Source of the DNA: Variovorax sp. Sphag1AA
GTDB lineage: Bacteria > Pseudomonadota > Gammaproteobacteria > Burkholderiales > Burkholderiaceae_C
Length of the DNA: 64,000 nucleotides
Assembly: GCF_014192575.1 (NCBI RefSeq)
Contig: NZ_JACHYC010000007.1
Location: 248,001 to 312,000 of the forward strand
Reading direction: 5' to 3'
Shown here: in pieces, positions 1 through 8,051 of the stretch
Position numbering within the stretch: position 1 is the first letter of the stretch
How the letters are laid out: each line of letters opens with the position of its first letter
Program-made: the position numbers and the translations under genes
The notes under the pieces: model-generated
The model's database searches: none
What the model was told of the DNA's origin: nothing
The model's input: only the letters and a program-made list of their open reading frames with translations

Positions 1-1400
1 GCAAGGAACTCACCGGCGAAGGCCGTGAGCGCCGCGCCATCGTCAATCCCGCGACTGGCGAAAGCATTGGCGAACTCACGCTGGCAAGTCTGGCAGACAT
101 CGACCTTGCGGCCGAAACGGCACGGGCCGGCTTCGAAGCCTGGCGTGGTCACACGCCGCTGGCGCGCGCCAACATCCTCGCCGCAACGGCCAGCACCATG
201 CGCGCGGACGTCGAGCGCCTGGCCTCGCTTCTGACATCGGAACAGGGGAAGACGCTGAAGGAAGCACGCGCCGAAGTTCTGGGGTCGGCCGACTTGGTCC
301 AATGGCTCGGCGAGGAAGGCAAGCGTCTCTACGGGCGTGTGGTGCCTTCCCGGTTCCCACATATGGAGCAACTGGTTCTGCTGGATCCTGTGGGCCCCGT
401 GGCCGCATTCTCTGCGTGGAACTATCCAATATCCCTGGCGGCGCGCAAGATTGGTCATGCGCTCGCGGCGGGATGCTCGGTGGTGATCAAGCCCGCCGAG
501 GAATGCCCGAGCGCAGTGCTTGCGCTCGCCCGGATGTTTCACGCGGCCGGTGTTCCGCCCGCTGCGTTGCAGGTGCTCTTCGGCCATCCGGCACAGGTGT
601 CGGAACGACTGATCTCATCCCCGTACATCCGCAAGATCACCTTCACCGGGTCGACGAGTGTCGGTCGTCACTTGGCAACGCTGGCCGGCGCTGCGCTCAA
701 GAAAGTGACCTTCGAGCTGGGGGGGCATGCGCCCGTGATCGTGATGGACGATGCTGACATCGACGCTTTTGTCGCAGCAGCCGTCGCGAGCAAGTATCGC
801 AATGCGGGGCAGATCTGCACCGCGCCGAGTCGATTCTTCGTGCACGAGCGCGTGTACGAGCGCACTGTCGATGCGTTTGTTCAACGCGCGAAGTCGCTGA
901 CCGTCGGCGACGGTGCCAATGGCGAGACGGACATGGGGCCGCTTGCCCAGGGCCGGAGGGTCTCGGCGATGGAAGAGCTGACGCATGACGCGCTCACCCA
1001 TGGAGGTCGGATCCTCACCGGTGGGCCAGGTCGCAGTGGTGGGGGGTACTTCTGGCATCCCACTGTATTGACGGATGTGCCCGATACGGCGCGACTGATG
1101 CGGGAAGAGCCCTTCGGGCCTGTCGCATCATTCCAGCCTGTCAACGGCCTGGAGCACGCGCTTCGCGCGGCGAACTCGACCGAATATGGACTGGCGGGCT
1201 ACGCGTTCACATCGACCATCGCGAGCGCACGCCGCATCCAGGAAGGCCTGCGCGTAGGCATCGTTGGGTTGAACACCTTCACACCCAGCGTGCCCGAAAT
1301 GCCGTTTGCCGGCGTTCGCGACAGCGGCATGGGGGCCGCCATGGGCTACGAAGGTCTGATGGAGCATATGAACGTGAAAGCAGTGTTCCGCGCCGGATGA
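1..1400 (+). CDS. NAD(P)-dependent aldehyde dehydrogenase, succinate-semialdehyde dehydrogenase-like (5' partial)
   Basis: Oxidises an aldehyde to the carboxylic acid with NAD(P)+; cytoplasmic. The frame is open from base 3 with no start in view, so the gene begins upstream of the window. About 465 residues are visible and the family is usually near 480, so only a short N-terminus is missing. The Rossmann-type cofactor region, the FELGG motif (general-base Glu codon at 714-716) and the GQIC catalytic-cysteine motif (Cys codon at 816-818) are present. The C-terminus carries the FAGVRDSGMG segment typical of the GabD/SSADH branch. An aldo/keto reductase follows after 67 bp, probably in the same operon. 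The family is certain; the substrate is not. Confidence 0.93.
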   Translation, partial: KELTGEGRERRAIVNPATGESIGELTLASLADIDLAAETARAGFEAWRGHTPLARANILAATASTMRADVERLASLLTSEQGKTLKEARAEVLGSADLVQWLGEEGKRLYGRVVPSRFPHMEQLVLLDPVGPVAAFSAWNYPISLAARKIGHALAAGCSVVIKPAEECPSAVLALARMFHAAGVPPAALQVLFGHPAQVSERLISSPYIRKITFTGSTSVGRHLATLAGAALKKVTFELGGHAPVIVMDDADIDAFVAAAVASKYRNAGQICTAPSRFFVHERVYERTVDAFVQRAKSLTVGDGANGETDMGPLAQGRRVSAMEELTHDALTHGGRILTGGPGRSGGGYFWHPTVLTDVPDTARLMREEPFGPVASFQPVNGLEHALRAANSTEYGLAGYAFTSTIASARRIQEGLRVGIVGLNTFTPSVPEMPFAGVRDSGMGAAMGYEGLMEHMNVKAVFRAG

Positions 1401-1467
1401 TCGTGCGATATCCGAAGTGGAGTCGCTGCTCTCATGGACTTGCGGTCTGAACAGAAAGGAATTGCAG

Positions 1468-2457
1468 ATGGAAAAGCGAAAACTTGGCCAAAATGGTCTC
1501 GAGGTCTCAGCCCTCGGTTTTGGCTGCATGGGGCTGAACTACGGCCGTGGATCTGACCTAAGCCAGGAAGAAGCTGTGCAACTGATCGGAGCGGCCTTCG
1601 ATCGCGGGGTGACCTTCTTCGATACGGCGGAGGTGTATGGTCCCTTCACCAATGAGGAATTTCTCGGGGAGGCCATAGCGCCATTTCGGGGTCGCGTGGT
1701 CATCGCGACGAAGTTCGGCTACCAGTTCGACGAGCAAGGTCGCGAGGCAGGGCTTAACAGCAGGCCGGAGCAGATCCGGGCGGCGGCCGAAGGGTCTCTG
1801 CGCCGACTCAAGACCGACGTGATCGATCTCTACTATCAGCATCGCGTGGACCCGAACGTGCCCATCGAGGACGTTGCCGGCACAGTCAAGGACCTGATCC
1901 GCGAGGGCAAGGTGCTGCACTTCGGTCTGTCCGAGGCAGGGGTCCCTACTATCCGTCGCGCGCATGCCGTCCAGCCCGTTGCCGCCCTTCAGAGCGAATA
2001 CTCGCTCTGGTGGCGCGAACCGGAAGCCGAACTCTTGCCCGTACTGGAGGAGCTCGGCATCGGCTTTGTCCCCTTCAGTCCGCTCGGTAAAGGCTTCCTC
2101 ACCGGCGCCATCAACGCGCAGACGCAGTTCGATCCTAGCGACCGCCGCAATGGCATTCCTCGCTTCTCGTCCGAAGCGCGCGCCGCCAATCAGTCGCTAG
2201 TAACGCTTATCGGCCAAATTGCGCAGGAGAAGAATGCAACGCCCGCACAGATTGCACTCGCTTGGTTGCTGGCCCAGCATCCATGGATCGTACCCATCCC
2301 GGGCACGACCAAGCTGCATCGCCTCGACGAGAACCTCGGTGCAACGGACGTTGAGCTCTCGAGCGCCGACCTGAAAAGCATTCAGATCGCGCTCTCCGAA
2401 GTCGTGATTCAGGGCGACCGGTATCCGGCGCACCTGCAGCGGCAGGTGAATCGCTGA
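1468..2457 (+). CDS. Aldo/keto reductase
   Basis: NADPH-dependent carbonyl reductase of the (beta/alpha)8 AKR superfamily, 329 residues, cytoplasmic. The ATG at 1468 is chosen because AGAAAGGA lies just upstream and the protein then begins with the usual MEKRKLG-type strand; an upstream in-frame TTG would add an unconserved extension. The catalytic tetrad is visible as Asp52, Tyr57, Lys82 and His125. The C-terminal cofactor-binding segment IPGTTKLHRLDEN fits the AKR13-like group. It follows the aldehyde dehydrogenase closely, so both may act on aldehydes of one pathway. Substrate unknown. Confidence 0.92.
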   Translation: MEKRKLGQNGLEVSALGFGCMGLNYGRGSDLSQEEAVQLIGAAFDRGVTFFDTAEVYGPFTNEEFLGEAIAPFRGRVVIATKFGYQFDEQGREAGLNSRPEQIRAAAEGSLRRLKTDVIDLYYQHRVDPNVPIEDVAGTVKDLIREGKVLHFGLSEAGVPTIRRAHAVQPVAALQSEYSLWWREPEAELLPVLEELGIGFVPFSPLGKGFLTGAINAQTQFDPSDRRNGIPRFSSEARAANQSLVTLIGQIAQEKNATPAQIALAWLLAQHPWIVPIPGTTKLHRLDENLGATDVELSSADLKSIQIALSEVVIQGDRYPAHLQRQVNR

Positions 2458-2553
2458 CCGCCGCGGGTGTTGCTTCGCACCAGGCAAATTCGGAAGCCAG
2501 CTTCGTTACTGCGAAATTGACATTGCTTCCGATCCATACAAGCCAGTGCCTGG

Positions 2554-2579
2554 AGGCTATTCGCTGCCCCGAATAGCCT
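2554..2579 (+). terminator. Hairpin downstream of the aldo/keto reductase
   Basis: A perfect 10-bp inverted repeat, AGGCTATTCG and CGAATAGCCT, with a 6-nt loop lies 97 bp after the aldo/keto reductase stop and about 50 bp before the next gene. Only a weak T-tract follows, so it may be a terminator or another RNA structure. Confidence 0.45.
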
Positions 2580-2627
2580 TGTGGGTTCTCGAACCTCCCC
2601 TTCAACCCTTCTTCACGGACCTCACCG

Positions 2628-2702
2628 ATGTCACGCCGCGAATTCCTGCGACCCAGCACCTTCCTTCCCGTCGTCCTGACTGTCTGCGCAATGGGTGTCT
2701 AG
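2628..2702 (+). other. Interrupted signal-peptide codons of the M20 amidohydrolase
   Basis: An ATG at 2628 opens a frame identical to that of the downstream M20 enzyme. It encodes a short basic start (MSRRE) and a hydrophobic core ending CAMGV, then reads TAG at 2700-2702, followed in the same frame by AQSPSS. Changing the amber codon to CAG would restore a classical export signal. The enzyme was therefore probably secreted to the periplasm in an ancestor, and is now split by one nonsense change, or the base is a sequencing error. Confidence 0.6.
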
Positions 2703-2753
2703 GCACAGTCGCCGTCTTCCGCTACCGCGGCCGCTCCGGCGCCCGCCCTGGCG

Positions 2754-3995
2754 GTGCCGCTGTACCCGCAGATGGCCGAGTGGACCAAGGCGGTGGAGCA
2801 GAAGGTCATAGCCTGGCGGCACGACATTCACCAGCACCCGGAACTGGGCAACCAGGAAAAGCGCACCGCCGCACTGGTGGCCGCGCACCTCAAGTCGCTG
2901 GGCTACGAAGTGCGCGAAGGCGTCGCCGTGACCGGCGTGGTGGCCACGCTCAAGGGCGGCAAGCCCGGCCCCGTAGTGGCGCTGCGCGCTGACATGGACG
3001 CTCTGCCGGTGAAGGAGCAGGTGGACCTGCCGTTTGCCTCTAAGGCCCGCACCACCTGGGACGGCAAGGAGGTGGACGTGATGCACGCCTGCGGCCATAA
3101 CGGCCACGTCGCCATCCTGATGGGCGTGGCCGAGGTGCTGGCGGGCATGAAGGAGCAGTTGCCCGGCACCATCAAGCTGATGTTCCAGCCGGCCGAAGAG
3201 AAGCTGCCCAGTGCCGAGATCGGCGTCGCGCGTCGCATGCTGGCCGAAGGTGCCTTCAATTCACCCAAGCCCGACGTGGTGTTCGGCCTGCACCTGGTCT
3301 CGTTCCTGAACACCGGCGAGATCGGCTACAAGCCCGGTCCCATTACCGCCAGCTCCGACACCTTCAAGGTCAGCGTCAAGGGCCGTCAAACGCATGGCTC
3401 GCAGCCCTGGTTGGGCGTGGACCCGATCGTGATCGGCTCGCAGATCGTGCTGGGCTTCCAGACCATTGCCAGCCGTCAGGTCAACGTGACCAAGGAGCCC
3501 TCGGTGCTCAGCGTGGGCACGTTCCAGGCTGGCACCCGCTACAACATCATTCCCGACAACGCCGAAATGAGCGGCACCCTGCGCACCTACGACGACGAGA
3601 TGCGCAAGTTCTACATCAAGCGCATGGGCGAGACGGCCGAGCACATTGCGCAGAGCGGCGGCGGCGAGGCGCATGTGCACTTCGAGGCCGATGGCTACGC
3701 GCCCACCATCAACGACGCCAAACTCACCGCTCAGATGACACCCAGCCTGGAGCGAGTTCCCGGCGGCAAGGCTATGGTCATTCCCAAGGGCACCGGCGGC
3801 GAGGACTTCTCCTTCTTCGCACAGCAGGCGCCGGGACTGTTCGTGATGATTGGCGCCACGCCGGTCGGCAAGGACGCCAGCAAGGCCGAGCCCAATCACT
3901 CGCCGCGATTCTTCGTCGACGAGTCCAGCTTGCTGTTGGGCGTGCGCACGCTCTCGCAGCTGAGCGTGGACTACATGGCGATGGCGCAGAAGTAA
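2754..3995 (+). CDS. M20-family amidohydrolase (hippurate / N-acyl amino acid hydrolase-like)
   Basis: Metal-dependent amidohydrolase that would cleave N-acyl or N-aroyl amino acids, about 413 residues from a GTG at 2754. M20D hallmarks are present: HQHPELG (about 26-32), ALRADMDALP, HACGHNGH (about 111-118), LMFQPAEE (Glu148/149) and a C-terminal GGEDFSFF and NHSPRFF. The usual HACGHD motif reads HACGHN, an Asp-to-Asn change beside the metal-binding Cys/His. The natural start was probably the ATG at 2628 with a signal peptide, but an in-frame TAG at 2700 separates them. Translation from an internal GTG or ATG would give a cytoplasmic protein; alternatively this is a fresh pseudogene. Confidence 0.85.
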   Translation: MPLYPQMAEWTKAVEQKVIAWRHDIHQHPELGNQEKRTAALVAAHLKSLGYEVREGVAVTGVVATLKGGKPGPVVALRADMDALPVKEQVDLPFASKARTTWDGKEVDVMHACGHNGHVAILMGVAEVLAGMKEQLPGTIKLMFQPAEEKLPSAEIGVARRMLAEGAFNSPKPDVVFGLHLVSFLNTGEIGYKPGPITASSDTFKVSVKGRQTHGSQPWLGVDPIVIGSQIVLGFQTIASRQVNVTKEPSVLSVGTFQAGTRYNIIPDNAEMSGTLRTYDDEMRKFYIKRMGETAEHIAQSGGGEAHVHFEADGYAPTINDAKLTAQMTPSLERVPGGKAMVIPKGTGGEDFSFFAQQAPGLFVMIGATPVGKDASKAEPNHSPRFFVDESSLLLGVRTLSQLSVDYMAMAQK

Positions 3996-4627
3996 GCAGC
4001 GCGCTTCGCAAGGAAAGCCACCTCTGCGTGGGAAGCCGCACAGCGGAGCTGCAACTTGGGACCCTCTGGGAAGGACTGCTCAGGCGCTTCTCTGCGATCG
4101 AAGTTCAAGGCGAACCGGTGCGCGTACATTCGTCCTCCATGCGCGGATTCACGAAAATGATGGTGCGCGTCACACCCTGACGGAAGCAACTGGGCGTGAA
4201 GGCCGCCGTGCTCGCAAGCTTCGGGCTGGCGCTGCGCCTGCAGGACATGCCCCAGCCGGTACCGGTCCCTGCCGTGGTTGTACGCACGTCAGTAGCACAG
4301 CCGACATTGCTTGTCGGAGCGCGTCTCTCGCAGTGAGCCGCGCACTATGCTCGCGAGCGCCGAGGCTGCGATATGAGACGAGAGTTCTAGAGTGGCGTGC
4401 GTGTGTCGCGCCTCTCGTTGCGGAACCCTTTTGGGGCCTCCCCGACTCGCCCGATATTCGGGGTGCAGTCACACCATGCCGCTCGACGTGAAATCACCCC
4501 CGGTAGGGTGACGCCTCGGTGGACCGAATCTGTACTCGGTCCGGCCTTTTCGCGGCTCGACCTGACGCTGGAATAGCGACCTTCATTCCAGAAGACCGCT
4601 GTACCGTCGAGGTGCCGAGCCGACCAC
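3996..4627. other. Non-coding stretch between convergent genes
   Basis: About 630 bp with no intact gene. It holds a recognisable alcohol-dehydrogenase N-terminal remnant (4196-4336) and a 7-bp hairpin (GGACCGA at 4521-4527, TCGGTCC at 4536-4542) that could end transcription from either side but has little T-tract. The rest shows nothing I can support. Confidence 0.5.
4196..4336 (+). pseudogene. Remnant of the N-terminus of a medium-chain (zinc-type) alcohol dehydrogenase
   Basis: From the GTG at 4196 the reading VKAAVLASFGLALRLQDMPQ, followed by a Pro/Val-rich strand and VVVRT, matches the first beta-strands of MDR alcohol dehydrogenases (usually MKAAVL...G.PL.IE..P.P.PGPGEVLV). It ends at a TGA after 46 codons and no later part of such an enzyme is present. 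It looks like a decayed fragment, possibly of a gene that once followed the amidohydrolase. Short similarity judged by eye, so moderate confidence. Confidence 0.4.
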
Positions 4628-6445
4628 TCAAGATGCGTCGAACTTGAAGCTTGCCATTTCCTCGAAGAGATGCGCCATGTCGTCCAGGTTCGCAGAGCGC
4701 CCGAGGTGATTCATGCCGATCTCGAACAAGTTGCGAATCACGCCGGCAATGATCATCGGTGCGCCGCCGTCGATCGCCATGCGCGCGCCGAGACGCAGAT
4801 CCTTGACCATCAGTTCCAGTTGGAAGTTTGCGGACGTGCCGTGCGTCGCCAAGACCGGCAGGATGCGCTCGGAGCCTGCGTTCCTTCCGGAACTCTGATT
4901 GATGACCTCTGCCATCTTCGGCACGGAAAGCCCGTACTTGGCCCCCAACGCAGCGCACTCGTAGGTGATCAGACGATTGGTCGCGGCGATCGATGCATTG
5001 ACGAGCTTGGCGACATGTCCGTTGCCCGTGTCGCCGCAGTACACAACGTTGGGACTGATCGATTCGAGCACCGCTCGCACTGGCCCGAAGATGTCGATAG
5101 GTCCGCCATAGTAGATGGCGATGGTGCCAGCGTCCGCGCCGCGCGGTCCTCCAGCCACCGGTGCGTCCACAAGTGACACGTCGAGCCTCCGCAAGTCATT
5201 GGCGATCGCTCGGGCCTCGGTGGGATCACCTGTGGTCTGGTCGACGATGATCTTGCCTGCGGCAAGCCCCTCAGCCAGTCCATTCGGTCCAAAAATGAGC
5301 TTGCGAACCACTGCTGAAGTTGGCACGCAAACCATGATCACGTCGCAGGCACGCGCAAGTGACGGCAGATCGGGCTGAACAATCGCCCCTTGAGCCTCCA
5401 ACTCGCGCGCCAGTTCTGTGCGCACGTCGAAAACGTGCAGCTTCCGTGACAGCAGCATCCTGCGCGCCAGAGCGCCACCCATCACGCCGAGGCCCACATA
5501 GCCCACGACAGGTTCTCGCGCGGCGACTTCGGGGAAGTTTTGTGGGGGAGCCTGAACTTGCGGGGCCGGTGCTAGACGTGTGGCCGCCATCGATCCAATC
5601 AAGCCAACCACATCCTCCAGGCGTGCCTTTGGACCGAGCGTGTTGACGCCGATCTGCAGCAGGCCTCGGACGACGTTCGAGATGTGCATTGGCACGTCGC
5701 ATTCCACGCCCAGCGAGGCTGCAAGGTTCAAATCCTTGAGCATCAGCGGCAAAGCCATGTTTGTTGACGTCTTGCCTTGCACTAGCGCTGTCAGCATGTG
5801 CTCCGAGGTGTAGTTGCGTCCAGACCCCTTGTTCAGGATATCGGTCATGGACTCGAGCGTAAGACCCATCTTTGTGCCCATGGCCACGACTTCGAGGGTG
5901 GATAGCCGACTGCCCGCGTTCATCGCGTTGTTCACCAGTTTCATGGCCTGCGCATCTCCGACCCGCGTGCCACAGCGAATGACCGTGGGGCTGATGGCTT
6001 GAAGCAAAGGGAGCGCTTGATGGTAGGCGTCGTCTGGGCCTGATGCCATCACCGTCGCCTTGCCTTGGGCTACAACTTCCGGCGATCCAGAGATCGGTGC
6101 GTCGATCATGGCTATGCCTCGCTCGCTCAAGGAACTTGCCAGCGCCCGTGTGTCCCCTGGCATGCCGCTGGTCTGATCGACGAGCAGGTTGCCGGCCGAC
6201 AACCCCTCGAGGAGCCCGCCCGGAGCAAAGATGGCCTGCTGAACGTCAGGTGTACTCGGCAGGCAGAGGAAGACGACATCACACTGCCGAGCCAGTTCCG
6301 CAGCGCTGCTGGCGGCGATCATTTTGCTGGGGAGGGACTCAAGGGTTTTGGGGTTGTTGTCCCAGACGACGATAGAGTGCGTGCTTTTCAGTTGAAGTGC
6401 CAGGGCACGGCCCATGGCTCCCAATCCGACATATCCGACCTTCAT
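4628..6445 (-). CDS. Tandem-fused 3-hydroxyisobutyrate dehydrogenase-family protein (two complete domains)
   Basis: Beta-hydroxyacid dehydrogenase family, NAD(P)-dependent oxidation of a 3-hydroxy acid; 605 residues, about twice the usual 290-300. Domain 1 (1-290) has GLGAMG at 7-12, DAPISGS and the catalytic lysine K169 in MKLVNN. A Pro/Ala-rich linker (about 291-312) leads to domain 2 (313-605) with GLGVMG, DAPVAGGP and K480 in AKLVNAS. Both domains keep the catalytic Lys, so both may be active. The start at 6445 is chosen for the GGAGAACTGG ribosome site and the direct MKVGYVG start. A sigma-54-type promoter lies upstream. Whether the domains differ in substrate cannot be told. Confidence 0.9.
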   Translation of the reverse strand: MKVGYVGLGAMGRALALQLKSTHSIVVWDNNPKTLESLPSKMIAASSAAELARQCDVVFLCLPSTPDVQQAIFAPGGLLEGLSAGNLLVDQTSGMPGDTRALASSLSERGIAMIDAPISGSPEVVAQGKATVMASGPDDAYHQALPLLQAISPTVIRCGTRVGDAQAMKLVNNAMNAGSRLSTLEVVAMGTKMGLTLESMTDILNKGSGRNYTSEHMLTALVQGKTSTNMALPLMLKDLNLAASLGVECDVPMHISNVVRGLLQIGVNTLGPKARLEDVVGLIGSMAATRLAPAPQVQAPPQNFPEVAAREPVVGYVGLGVMGGALARRMLLSRKLHVFDVRTELARELEAQGAIVQPDLPSLARACDVIMVCVPTSAVVRKLIFGPNGLAEGLAAGKIIVDQTTGDPTEARAIANDLRRLDVSLVDAPVAGGPRGADAGTIAIYYGGPIDIFGPVRAVLESISPNVVYCGDTGNGHVAKLVNASIAATNRLITYECAALGAKYGLSVPKMAEVINQSSGRNAGSERILPVLATHGTSANFQLELMVKDLRLGARMAIDGGAPMIIAGVIRNLFEIGMNHLGRSANLDDMAHLFEEMASFKFDAS

Positions 6446-6523
6446 TCCAGTTCTCCAGTGCATTGATTCGTGTGGGAGGTGATCCATCGTGCAAAACGGG
6501 TTTGCCGATTTGAGCGGGGGCAA

Positions 6524-6539
6524 CGCAAGTCCGGTGCCC
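6524..6539 (-). promoter_or_regulatory. Sigma-54-like -24/-12 promoter for the fusion dehydrogenase
   Basis: Minus-strand GGGCAC-CGGAC-TTGCG, with exact GG-N10-GC spacing; only the first base deviates from TGGCAC. Predicted start about 6513, giving a leader near 68 nt before the gene at 6445. Confidence 0.6.
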
Positions 6540-6627
6540 ACTCGAAGCACCGTCACCTTCTGTCGATCGTGACGCGGTGGGTCGAGACATAGGGTCGGCT
6601 TATCACGCTGCGTTGGCTGTTCGCCGC

Positions 6628-6644
6628 TGTCGTCTCTGACGACA
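6628..6644. promoter_or_regulatory. 17-bp palindrome, putative activator site (UAS)
   Basis: TGTCGT-CTCTG-ACGACA, perfect 6-bp arms around a 5-bp spacer. It lies 89 bp from the leftward and 122 bp from the rightward -24 element, a normal distance for a sigma-54 enhancer. The same design recurs at 26454 and 61924. Confidence 0.7.
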
Positions 6645-6765
6645 TGACCGTCTTCGCGACGGACATCGCCTACCCCCTTGGATGCGCTGGCGTTGATTGC
6701 ATGAGAACGCTACGCAACCTGCGCCGCGATCGGAGCTCGGGCCTCTCTCTTGTGAGCCCCGGTGT

Positions 6766-6781
6766 TGGCATGACGGTTGCA
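6766..6781 (+). promoter_or_regulatory. Sigma-54 -24/-12 promoter for the Bug protein at 6873
   Basis: TGGCAT-GACGG-TTGCA, GG-N10-GC spacing. Predicted start about 6792, leader about 80 nt. Confidence 0.75.
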
Positions 6782-6872
6782 CAGGGCCCCCATGGTGACC
6801 GCAAAGCAGATGCGAGGGCGGCAACGCTTCGTATTGCGCACCGACTTCCACAACGACCAATGAGACACTTAA

Positions 6873-7883
6873 ATGAAGCCTAGTCCCTCTTTCGAACCTC
6901 ATACCGCAGGAGCTTTGCGCCGGCGTGCGGTATGTGCCGCGATCGCCTCGTCGGCTCTTCTTTGGGCAACGCCGGGTCTCGCAGAAGACTATCCCTCGAA
7001 GCCCATCAAGCTGATCGTCGCCTACTCGCCTGGAGGCGGGGTTGACTACACCGCGCGCGCGATCGCTCCTCGACTCGGCGAAGCACTCAACACAACGGTC
7101 GTCGTCGAGAATAGGGCGGGCGCGAGCGGCACAATCGGGAGCGATTTCGTTGCGCGATCAACGCCAGACGGCTACACGTTGCTCTTCGCACCTGCCAGTT
7201 CAATGACTGCCTCACCGCAGGCGATGCCGAAGGCGCCCTACAACGTGTTGACGGACTTCGCGCCGATCAACCTCGTCGGCGACACGCCACTGATACTCGC
7301 CGTGCGTCCCGGGCTCGGCGTGAACACGGTGAAGGATCTCCTGCAGCTTTCCCAGAAACAGAAGATCACGCTTGCGTCGGCCGGCGCCGGTGGCTTGACG
7401 CATCTGGTGATCGAGTCGCTCAACCTCGCTTCCAAGAACAACATCATCCACGTGCCCTACAAGGGAGGCGGACCGGCGCTGGCCGATGCGGTTGCAGGCC
7501 ATGTCGACGGCTTGGTTGCGGACTTTCCTCCGTTGGTTCCAATGTTCAAGGAAAAGCGACTCGTTGCAGTCGCAGTCACGAGTCCTAAGCGGACTGAGTT
7601 CCTACCGGAGGTCGCCACGGTAGGGGAAGACATTCCGGGCTTTGTCGCCATGAGCTGGTATGGCTTGATGGCTCCTGCCAAGACGCCTCGCAATGTGATT
7701 GACAAAGTGAACGCCGCCATCGCCAAGGTCATGGCGCGTGACGACGTTCGCGCTCAGCTGAAAACAGCGTCGGTGTCGCCACGCACGCTCGCCTCGCCGG
7801 AAGCGTTTCAAAAATTCGTCGCGGCGGACTACGCCCGCTGGGGCAAGCTTATCCGGGAAACGCACATCGTCACCACAGAGTGA
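6873..7883 (+). CDS. Bug/TctC-family periplasmic solute-binding protein
   Basis: Periplasmic binding protein of the tripartite tricarboxylate transporter type; captures an organic acid or related small molecule. 336 residues with an N-terminal signal peptide (about 1-38, ending GLAEDYP), then the family hallmarks YPSKPIKLIVAYSPGGG, ENRAGASG and HVPYKGGGPA. No TctA/TctB membrane genes are nearby, so it is an orphan receptor. Its C-terminus (ASPEAFQ..V...Y.RWGKLIR) closely resembles that of the Bug protein at 38410-39402, suggesting a fairly recent duplication. Expressed from a putative sigma-54 promoter. Ligand unknown. Confidence 0.9.
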   Translation: MKPSPSFEPHTAGALRRRAVCAAIASSALLWATPGLAEDYPSKPIKLIVAYSPGGGVDYTARAIAPRLGEALNTTVVVENRAGASGTIGSDFVARSTPDGYTLLFAPASSMTASPQAMPKAPYNVLTDFAPINLVGDTPLILAVRPGLGVNTVKDLLQLSQKQKITLASAGAGGLTHLVIESLNLASKNNIIHVPYKGGGPALADAVAGHVDGLVADFPPLVPMFKEKRLVAVAVTSPKRTEFLPEVATVGEDIPGFVAMSWYGLMAPAKTPRNVIDKVNAAIAKVMARDDVRAQLKTASVSPRTLASPEAFQKFVAADYARWGKLIRETHIVTTE

Positions 7884-8009
7884 TGCGCTCGAGAGTCGCC
7901 CCCATAGGGGCGATACCGAGGGATGGCTAGACCCGAGCTAAATCTTGTGGGCCAAGTGCCAGAGGATGCCAGAGGGGTATTCCTAGAGGCTCCCCTCGGC
8001 TTGTCGATA

Positions 8010-8038
8010 AAGCGCCGGCAGACGCCGGCGTTTCTTCT
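8010..8038 (+). terminator. Intrinsic terminator between convergent Bug and esterase genes
   Basis: CGCCGGC-AGAC-GCCGGCG stem-loop (8013-8030) followed by TTTCTTCT. It sits between the 3' ends of the two genes and could serve both. A second small hairpin (TCGCCCC/GGGGCGA, 7896-7913) lies just after the Bug stop. Confidence 0.7.
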
Positions 8039-8051
8039 CTCAGAATCAGGC

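Larger units (their letters stand above)
6446..6872. other. Divergent control region, fusion dehydrogenase / Bug protein
   Basis: A 427-bp region without a gene. It contains a sigma-54-like element for each direction (6524-6539 minus, 6766-6781 plus) and, between them, a perfect 17-bp palindrome at 6628-6644 suited to a shared activator. Confidence 0.65.
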
